Origin: Betaproteobacteria bacterium
GTDB lineage: Bacteria > Pseudomonadota > Gammaproteobacteria > Burkholderiales > Casimicrobiaceae
DNA length: 62,139 bases
Assembly: GCA_016717855.1 (NCBI GenBank)
Contig: JADKEV010000037.1
Location: 1 to 62,139, forward strand
Direction: 5' to 3'
A program made the position numbers and the translations under genes. Below the pieces are notes generated by a model, which was not told where the DNA came from, did no database searches, and saw only the letters and a program-made list of their open reading frames with translations. Positions 56,268-62,139 of the stretch are shown here, one piece after another. Within the stretch, counting starts at the first letter, position 1. Every line of letters begins with the position of its first letter.

Positions 56268-56675
56268 ATGATGTCTGCACAATGCCGCAAGCGCGGATTC
56301 TGGATATGGGCAAGCTCCCTGATTGGGATCGCGTTCGGCCTGCTCACGATCAAGGAAGGCGGCGGCGTCCTGTTTGGCGACGGCGTCGCACGCGCTGCCG
56401 CGGGCAACTACGTCCCATTCGTGGTCTGGTTCAACTTCCTTGCCGGATTCGCCTATGTCATCGCGGGCGCCGGGCTGTGGGCGCTGCAGCGCTGGGCGGT
56501 GTGGCTCTCGATCCTGATCGCGGGGGCGACGGCGGTGACGTTCCTGGCGTTCGCCGTGCTGGTCTTTTCCGGCAGCGCCCACGAACTGCGCACCGTCCTC
56601 GCTATGACTCTGCGTACCCTTGTCTGGGCCGCGATCGGATGGGTCGCGTACCGGGCACTGTGGCGCTCGCCATGA
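56268..56675 (+). CDS. small four-span membrane protein
   Basis: This ~135-residue integral membrane protein starts at ATG 56268 (AGAGAGAACT upstream). ATG 56244 in the same frame is an alternative. Four hydrophobic spans are clear: IWASSLIGIAFGLLTIKEGG, VVWFNFLAGFAYVIAGAGLW, WLSILIAGATAVTFLAFAVL and VLAMTLRTLVWAAIGWVAYR. No family or catalytic motif is recognised. It lies 100 bp upstream of the TetR gene on the same strand. Confidence 0.7.
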   Translation: MMSAQCRKRGFWIWASSLIGIAFGLLTIKEGGGVLFGDGVARAAAGNYVPFVVWFNFLAGFAYVIAGAGLWALQRWAVWLSILIAGATAVTFLAFAVLVFSGSAHELRTVLAMTLRTLVWAAIGWVAYRALWRSP

Positions 56676-56775
56676 GGCGCCGATCCGGCAGGCGCGCGAT
56701 GCGCTTGCCGGTTCGTCAGTGCGGACATGCAAGCGTGATCGGATACCTCCCTATGGACCACCGGGCAGAGATTTC

Positions 56776-57411
56776 ATGAATGCGCCGACCACGGATAACG
56801 CCGTACCCCGCCACCGGCTGAAGACCGGCGAACGGCAGCGCGAAATCGTCGCCACCGTCATTGCACTGGCGCGCGAACGCGGCCCGGACGCGATCACCAC
56901 GCAGGCCATCGCGGACCGGATGGGCGTCACGCAGGGCGCGATATTCCGGCACTTCCCCGACAAGGAGGCGATCTGGCTTGCGGTATTCGTCTGGGTGCGC
57001 GAATCCCTCGGCGCCGTCCTCGAGAAGGCGGTGGACAAGGCCGGCTCGCCGCTGGCGAACATCGAGGCGGTGTTTCTCGCCCACGTGGCTTTCATCGCGG
57101 CAAACCCCGGCGTACCCCGCGTGATGTTTCATGAGCTGCAATATCCGGGCGATTCGCCGGTGCGCGCCGAGGTGCGCGCGATGATCACGAGCTACGGCGA
57201 GCGGCTGGCATCGCTCTTCGCCGCGGCAAAGACAGCCGGCGAGTTGCCCGCCGGCCTCGACGCTGCGCTGGCGCCGGTGCTGTTCATCGGGGCGGTGCAG
57301 GGCCTGGTCATCCAGTCCGCGCTGGCCGGAGACGAGTCAGGAATGAACAAACGAGCGCGGCAGCTATTCCCCTTGCTGCTCGACGGCTATCGCGGGCAGG
57401 GTAAGAAATGA
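56776..57411 (+). CDS. TetR-family regulator of the adjacent exporter
   Basis: This 211-residue repressor-type protein starts at ATG 56776. The N-terminal helix-turn-helix is AITTQAIADRMGVTQGAIFR followed by HFPDKEAIW. The ligand-binding C-terminal domain is all-helical. It overlaps the next gene by 4 bp, so it is the first gene of a four-gene efflux operon and most likely autoregulates it. The ligand is unknown. The frame is intact. Confidence 0.88.
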   Translation: MNAPTTDNAVPRHRLKTGERQREIVATVIALARERGPDAITTQAIADRMGVTQGAIFRHFPDKEAIWLAVFVWVRESLGAVLEKAVDKAGSPLANIEAVFLAHVAFIAANPGVPRVMFHELQYPGDSPVRAEVRAMITSYGERLASLFAAAKTAGELPAGLDAALAPVLFIGAVQGLVIQSALAGDESGMNKRARQLFPLLLDGYRGQGKK

Positions 57412-58590
57412 ACGTGCGCTTCGGCCGCAAGGCAGCACTGATCGCTGCCGGCGTCGCCGTCGCGGCGCTGATCGGCTGGCTGGTGGCGAGCCAGGGACCG
57501 CTCGCGCCCATCAAGGTGACCGTGGCGAAAGTCGAGCAGGGCGCGCTGGTGGCAAGCACGTTCGGCATCGGCACGGTCGAGGCGCGCCGCAGCTACGCGC
57601 TGGGCCCGACGCTGGCGAGCCGGGTGGCGCGCGTGCTCGTCGACCAGGGCGACGCCGTCAAGGCCGGCCAGCTGCTCGCCGAACTCGATCCGGTCGATCT
57701 GGAGGATCGGCTCGCCAGCGGACGGCTTGCGGCCGAACGCGCGGCCAGCACCATCCGCGCGGCGGAAGCGCAACTCGCCGAAGCGCAGAGCCGCGCGCAA
57801 CTCGCGCTCGCCGCGGCGCGGCGCTCCGGCGAACTGCGCGCGAAGGGTTTTGTCAGCCAGGAGGCGACCGACGCCAAGAACCATGAAGCGAATGCCGCGA
57901 AAGCGGCCGCGGACGGCGCGGCGGCGCAGCTTGCCGCGGCGCGGCGCGACCATGAGCGGGTGTTGGCCGATGTCGCCGGGGTCGGAAAAGTGCGCGCAGG
58001 CGCGACTGGTGAGTCCGGTCGACGGCGTAGTCAGCGCGCGGCTGGTCGAGCCCGGCACCACGATCGTTGCCGGCCAGGCGGTGGTGCAGGTCATCGACCC
58101 GGCGAGCCTGTGGATCAAGGCGCGCATCGACCAGGGGCAGGCCGGTGGCGTGCGCGTGGGTCAGCCGGCAGAGATCGTGCTGCGCTCCAACCCGCAGCAC
58201 GCGCATCGCGGGGAAGTGCATCGCGTCGACCTGGTCAGCGATGCGGTGACCGAGGAACGAATCGTCAATGTCGGCTTCGCGGCGCGGCCCGAGGGAGTCG
58301 CCATCGGCGAACTCGTCGAGGTGACGATCCGGACCGCGACGCTCTCCGATGCGCGCTCGGTGCCGGCGGCCGCGGTGAAGCGACTCGACCGGCAGGATGG
58401 CGTCTGGCGGCTGGTCGACGGGCGCATTGCCTTCCAGCCGGTCAAGGTGGGCATCACGACGCTGGACGGCCGCAGCCAGATCCTCGAGGGCCTGCAGGCG
58501 GGCGACGAAGTCGTCGTGCACAGCGAGCAGGCGCTGCAGCCGGGCGCCAGCGTGAAGGCCGTCCCCGCCATCGTCCCCGCCAGGCCATGA
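57408..58590 (+). CDS. HlyD/MacA-type adaptor of an ABC exporter, frameshifted
   Basis: This ~394-residue membrane fusion protein has one N-terminal span (AALIAAGVAVAALIGWLVAS) and the lipoyl half-motif RVARVLVDQGDAVKAGQLLA. A short coiled coil (LAAERAASTIRAAEAQLAEA onward) follows, then, after a frame break near 57985, LVSPVDGVVSARLVEPGTTI and the barrel region (LVEVTIRTATLSDARSVPAA). It links the FtsX-like permease to the envelope. It overlaps the TetR gene and the permease gene by 4 bp each. Confidence 0.87.
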
Positions 58591-59780
58591 TCAATCTGGC
58601 CAGCCGCGACATCCTGCACGGCTGGGGCAAGTTCGTCTTCACCGGCGTGGGGCTGGGCCTGCTGATCGGCGTCACGCTGTCGATGGCGGGCATCTATCGC
58701 GGGCTGGTCGACGACGGCAGGGTGCTGCTGCAGAACGGCGGCGCCGACCTCTGGGTCGTGCAGCGCGATACGCTGGGTCCCTATGCCGAGCCCTCGAACG
58801 TGCGCGACGACGCGTACCGCTCGCTGCTCGGGGTGCGCGGCGTCGCCGCCGCCGGCAACGTCACCTACCTGTCGATGCAGATCCAGCATCAGGGCGGCGA
58901 CGTGCGGGCGATGCTGGTCGGCTACGAGCCCGGAAAGCCGGGCGAGCCCGACTACCTCGTGGCCGGGCGCCCGATCACCCGCTCGCATTACGAGGCGATC
59001 GCCGATGTCCGCACCGGGTTCCGGCTGAACGAGCGGATACGCATCCGCCGGCACGAGTACACGGTGGTCGGGCTGACCCGCCGGATGGTGTCCTCGGGCG
59101 GCGACCCGATGGTCTTCGTGCCGCTCCAGGATGCGCAGGAGGTCCAGTTCCTCAAGGACAACGACGCGCTGGTCAACGAGCGGGCGCGCACCGCCGCCAA
59201 TCCGGCGTTCAACCGGCCCGCTGTGCCGGGGCTGCTCGAGGCGGTGCAGGCGAGCCAAGCCAGCAGCCGCACCGTGAACGTCGTCATGCTCCGGCTCGCG
59301 CCGCACGCCGACGAGGCGGTCGTCGCGCGCGACATCCGGCGCTGGAAGCACCTGGAAGCCTACACGCGGGCCGACATGGACGAGATCCTCGTCGCCAAGC
59401 TGATCGCCACGTCGGCCCGGCAGATCTTCATGTTCCTGGTCATCCTCGCCGTGGTCAGCGCCGCCATCGTCGCCTTCATCATCTACACGATGACGCTGAA
59501 CAAGGTGCGCGAAATCGCGGTGCTCAAGCTGATCGGCGCGCGCAACCGCACCATCGCCGCGATGATCCTGCAGCAGGCGCTCGGCCTGGGCGCCATCGGC
59601 TTCATCGTCGGCAAGACCGCCGCCACCCTGTGGGCCCCGATCTTCCCGAAGTACGTGCTGCTGCTCCCGGAGGACACCCTGCGCGGGGCCGCGCTGGTAC
59701 TGGTGATCTGCGCGCTGGCCAGCATCGTCGCGATCCGCGCGGCGCTGCGTGTCGATCCGGCAGCGGCGATCGGAGGCTGA
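58587..59780 (+). CDS. FtsX/MacB-type ABC permease
   Basis: This 397-residue permease has an N-terminal span (FVFTGVGLGLLIGVTLSMAG) and a large periplasmic domain (residues ~45-270). Three C-terminal spans follow, FMFLVILAVVSAAIVAFIIY being the first, and then VREIAVLKLIGARNRTIAAM, the coupling region of the FtsX fold. The DevC-like topology and partner genes suggest export of a lipid or amphiphile rather than import. It starts in the adaptor's stop (ATGA). Confidence 0.88.
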   Translation: MINLASRDILHGWGKFVFTGVGLGLLIGVTLSMAGIYRGLVDDGRVLLQNGGADLWVVQRDTLGPYAEPSNVRDDAYRSLLGVRGVAAAGNVTYLSMQIQHQGGDVRAMLVGYEPGKPGEPDYLVAGRPITRSHYEAIADVRTGFRLNERIRIRRHEYTVVGLTRRMVSSGGDPMVFVPLQDAQEVQFLKDNDALVNERARTAANPAFNRPAVPGLLEAVQASQASSRTVNVVMLRLAPHADEAVVARDIRRWKHLEAYTRADMDEILVAKLIATSARQIFMFLVILAVVSAAIVAFIIYTMTLNKVREIAVLKLIGARNRTIAAMILQQALGLGAIGFIVGKTAATLWAPIFPKYVLLLPEDTLRGAALVLVICALASIVAIRAALRVDPAAAIGG

Positions 59781-59782
59781 AC

Positions 59783-60490
59783 GTGGCGCATCCGGCGATC
59801 GAGATCAGCGGCCTGACCAAGCGCTACGGCGAGGGCGACACGGCCGTCGACGCGTTGAAGGGCGTCGACATGATCGTCCAGCCCGGCGAGGTCGTCGGCC
59901 TGATCGGCCCCAGCGGCTCGGGCAAGAGCACGCTGCTGAAATGCCTCGGCGCGGTGATCGAGCCGACTGCCGGCCGCATGACGCTCGCCGGCGAGACGAT
60001 CTACGACAACGGCTGGAAGGTGGCGGACCTGCGCGCAATGCGGCGCGACCGCATCGGCTTCGTGTTCCAGGCGCCGTACCTCATCCCGTTCCTCGATGTC
60101 GTCGACAACGTCGCGCTGCTGCCGATGCTGGCCGGCGTGCCCAACGGCAAGGCGCGCGACCGGGCGCGGGAGATGCTCGCGGCGCTGGATGTCGGCCACC
60201 GCGCGCAGGCGCAGGTGTCGCAGCTCTCCGGCGGCGAGCAGCAGCGCGTCGCGATCGCCCGCGCCCTGGTCAACCAGCCGCCGATCATCCTCGCCGACGA
60301 GCCGACGGCGCCGCTCGACAGCGAACGGGCGCTGACCGTGATCCGCATCCTGAACGAGATGGCGCAGCGCTTCGGCACGGCGATCATCGTCGTCACCCAC
60401 GACGAGAAGATCATCCCGACGTTCCGGCGGATCTACCATATCCGCGACGGGCGGACCGTCGAGGAGGCGGGCGAGGCGCGGGCGGCATGA
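59783..60490 (+). CDS. MacB/LolD-type ABC exporter ATPase
   Basis: This 235-residue ATPase starts at GTG 59783. Motifs are Walker A GPSGSGKSTLLKCL, Q-loop FVFQAPYLIPFLDVVDN, signature LSGGEQQRVAIARAL, Walker B IILADEPTAPLDSE (usually ADEPTAALD, here Pro replaces Ala), and H-loop IIVVTHDEKII. It powers the FtsX-like permease. It is the last gene of the TetR-HlyD-FtsX-ATPase operon. The following 270 bp to the next gene carry no recognisable gene. Confidence 0.92.
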   Translation: MAHPAIEISGLTKRYGEGDTAVDALKGVDMIVQPGEVVGLIGPSGSGKSTLLKCLGAVIEPTAGRMTLAGETIYDNGWKVADLRAMRRDRIGFVFQAPYLIPFLDVVDNVALLPMLAGVPNGKARDRAREMLAALDVGHRAQAQVSQLSGGEQQRVAIARALVNQPPIILADEPTAPLDSERALTVIRILNEMAQRFGTAIIVVTHDEKIIPTFRRIYHIRDGRTVEEAGEARAA

Positions 60491-60760
60491 TGCCGTGGCT
60501 GCGGCCCCGCGCAGGCCGGCGGGCTTTACCGCCTGCTTGGGCGTGATCCGCAGATCGCCGGCTGGAAGAGTCTTATCTCCCCACTGGACAGTGGAAGTCA
60601 GCAGCTCCTGATAGTTGGCGCCCAACCAGACCATGGAAACGCTCGGCGGGCCACCCGGGGCGAAGGGGGCAATGTGGCCGGAAAGGTGGCTCACCAACTG
60701 GCTTGCAGGCACGCTGCTCCAGGTAGCGCACAGACTGTACCGGGATTGGCGGGCGGTACA

Positions 60761-62139
60761 ATGAGCAAGTCAGGTGCCGGCAAAGATCCCCCAACGCCAG
60801 CACCGATGCCGGAGGAGGGCAGACCACCAAAGGGGCGCCTCGTGAAAAGAGTTCCGAGCGATATGACCGAGAGCAAACGGGCCGGACAGCTCCTGGCCGG
60901 CATCGTTGCATCGGCGATGGATGCCATCATCACAATCGGCGAGCGCCATGAAATCAGGCTTGTCAATCCCGCGGCGGAGCAGTTGTTCGGCTACAGCGAA
61001 GCGGAACTGCTGGGCAAGCCGGTCTCCATGCTGATTCCGGAGCACTACCGCGAGGCGCACGACGCGCATATCCGCGATTTTGCTCGCACCCGTGACACGA
61101 ATCGCGGCATGGGTCGTTTTGGCCAGGTTGTGGGAAGGCATGCCGACGGCCGTGAATTCCCGATCGACGCCTCGATTTCGCGCTTGGCGTGGGCGGGGGA
61201 GCAGCTTTTCACGGTAGTGCTGCGCGATGTAACGCAGCGGATCGAGGCGGAAGAAGCGTTGCGGAAGAATTACGAACTGCTTGATCGCATCTTCGCGACG
61301 ACCCATTTCTGCATCGTTTATCTTGACCGGGACTGCAATTTTGTGCGGGTGAACAGGGCTTACGCAAACGCATGCGGCCATCCGCCCGAATATTTCGTGG
61401 GCAAGAACCACTTTGACCTGTATCCGGACGAAGAAGTCGAAGCGATCTTTCGAAATGCAGTGGCGACCGGCACACCATTTACGATGTATGCGAATCCGTT
61501 TCAGTTCCCCGACCATCCTGAATGGGGCGTCACTCATTGGGACTGGACTTTGCATCCCCTGCGGAACGCGGATGGCGCCATTGACGGGCTGCTGTTCACC
61601 CTATTGGATGTCACCGAACATACGCGGGTCACGCGCGAACTGGAGCGCAAGACAGCGCTGGCGCAACTTCTGGAGTCACTGGCACGTGCCACCAACGAGG
61701 CAGCGACGCCGGAGGAAGCGATGAAGATCTGTTTGTCGCGGCTCTGTGACTTCGGCAAATGGACGCTTGGACGTGTCGCAACCACCGACCAGCTGGGCAG
61801 CGAATCGGATCTTCCAGGTGGCTCGGTCTGGCATGCGGCTGATCTCGCCCGCCATCGGGAATTCATCCGCGCGTCGCGGAATACACGTTGGCCAAAGGAA
61901 AACGGGCAGTTCATACACGTCGTGCTGCGCGAGAAAAAACCCGTATGGCTAACGGACATCAGCGAGGCGCATGGGTTCGTCCGCCGGGCCGCCGCACTCG
62001 CCAGCGGGCTGCGCGCTGCGTTCGCGTTCCCGGTGATCGTGCAGGGCGAGGTCGTCGCGTTTCTCGAATTCTATGCCGACGCCCCGCGTCCCATCGATCC
62101 AGCTCTGGTTGCGGCTGCAGAAATCATCGGGGCGCAGAT
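60761..62139 (+). CDS. PAS-PAS-GAF sensor protein, 3' end outside the window
   Basis: The frame is open from ATG 60761 (MSKSGAGKDPPTPAPMPEEG) to the window edge, giving 459 codons with no stop. After a polar tail, PAS domain 1 spans about 45-160: AIITIGERHEIRLVNPAAEQ, LFGYSEAELLGKPVSMLIPE. It ends in TVVLRDVTQRIEAEEALRKN. PAS domain 2 spans about 165-290 (FCIVYLDRDCNFVRVNRAYA, YFVGKNHFDLYPDEEVEAIF). A GAF-like domain starts near 305 (ATNEAATPEEAMKICLSRLC). The missing C-terminus is probably a histidine kinase or diguanylate cyclase. A later ATG at 60863 is an alternative start. The gene is distinctly less GC-biased than its neighbours. Confidence 0.85.
   Translation, partial: MSKSGAGKDPPTPAPMPEEGRPPKGRLVKRVPSDMTESKRAGQLLAGIVASAMDAIITIGERHEIRLVNPAAEQLFGYSEAELLGKPVSMLIPEHYREAHDAHIRDFARTRDTNRGMGRFGQVVGRHADGREFPIDASISRLAWAGEQLFTVVLRDVTQRIEAEEALRKNYELLDRIFATTHFCIVYLDRDCNFVRVNRAYANACGHPPEYFVGKNHFDLYPDEEVEAIFRNAVATGTPFTMYANPFQFPDHPEWGVTHWDWTLHPLRNADGAIDGLLFTLLDVTEHTRVTRELERKTALAQLLESLARATNEAATPEEAMKICLSRLCDFGKWTLGRVATTDQLGSESDLPGGSVWHAADLARHREFIRASRNTRWPKENGQFIHVVLREKKPVWLTDISEAHGFVRRAAALASGLRAAFAFPVIVQGEVVAFLEFYADAPRPIDPALVAAAEIIGAQ

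Overview
The window is a GC-rich stretch of a betaproteobacterial chromosome. Its genes match those of denitrifying aromatic degraders of the Thauera/Azoarcus/Aromatoleum type: the four-subunit ATP-dependent benzoyl-CoA reductase BcrCBAD with its 2[4Fe-4S] ferredoxin, a 2-oxoglutarate:ferredoxin oxidoreductase, 4-hydroxybenzoyl-CoA reductase, PadBCD phenylacetyl-CoA oxidoreductase and a Liv-type ABC importer. I cannot name the species. Many real genes carry single-base frame breaks, and two tracts are almost pure G/C homopolymer, so this looks like an incompletely polished or low-coverage assembly. Frameshifts in otherwise intact catabolic genes are more likely sequence errors than gene death.

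Layout. (1) 1-8.4 kb: a co-directional run of membrane proteins, a MoxR AAA+ ATPase, a DUF58 protein and two large BatA/VWA-type membrane proteins, with many frame breaks. (2) 8.5-10.5 kb: a secreted Ig-like protein with an IPTL-CTERM sorting tail and a terminator. (3) 10.5-14.0 kb: a graveyard of mobile DNA, holding a group II intron 5' stub, a truncated IS4-type transposase, a frameshifted IS1634 transposase, another IS4 scrap and a 33-bp-arm palindrome. (4) 14.0-17.8 kb (minus): korA-korB-rubrerythrin-ridA, which regenerates and probably protects reduced ferredoxin. (5) 18.0-32.6 kb (plus): had-oah-dch-bcrC-bcrB-bcrA-bcrD-fdx, then livKHMGF and an IpdC-type phenylpyruvate decarboxylase. (6) 32.7-39.9 kb (minus): truncated haemoglobin, berberine-bridge-type flavoenzyme, giant LuxR-type ATPase regulator, DUF4242 protein, then hemerythrin with a double GNAT protein. 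(7) 40.4-43.1 kb (plus): EmrAB-type efflux pair. (8) 43.5-53.0 kb (minus): padB-padC-padD, phenylacetate-CoA ligase and hcrC-hcrA-hcrB. (9) 53.25-54.15 kb (plus): a GNAT-Rrf2 pair, divergent from padB. (10) 54.2-56.0 kb: badly degraded NnrS- and FmdE-family genes. (11) 56.3-62.1 kb (plus): a small membrane protein, a TetR-regulated HlyD/FtsX/ATPase exporter, and a PAS-PAS-GAF sensor cut by the window end.

How it works together. Phenylalanine-derived phenylpyruvate can be decarboxylated by the IpdC-type enzyme. Phenylacetate is activated by the ligase and oxidised by PadBCD to phenylglyoxylate. 4-Hydroxybenzoyl-CoA is dehydroxylated by Hcr to benzoyl-CoA. BcrCBAD reduces benzoyl-CoA with ferredoxin electrons supplied by KorAB, and Dch, Had and Oah carry the product through hydration, oxidation and ring opening. 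Phenylacetaldehyde dehydrogenase and phenylglyoxylate oxidoreductase (PadEFGHI) are not in the window.

The most interesting signals are regulatory. A 16-bp motif (TGGTA-N6-TAC core) overlies the -10 region of the had, padB and hemerythrin promoters. A near-perfect FNR box sits at the class II position for padB. A GNAT-Rrf2 gene pair resembling the BadL/BadM acetylation-controlled switch of Rhodopseudomonas lies beside it, and two more GNAT domains of the same subfamily are encoded behind the hemerythrin gene.
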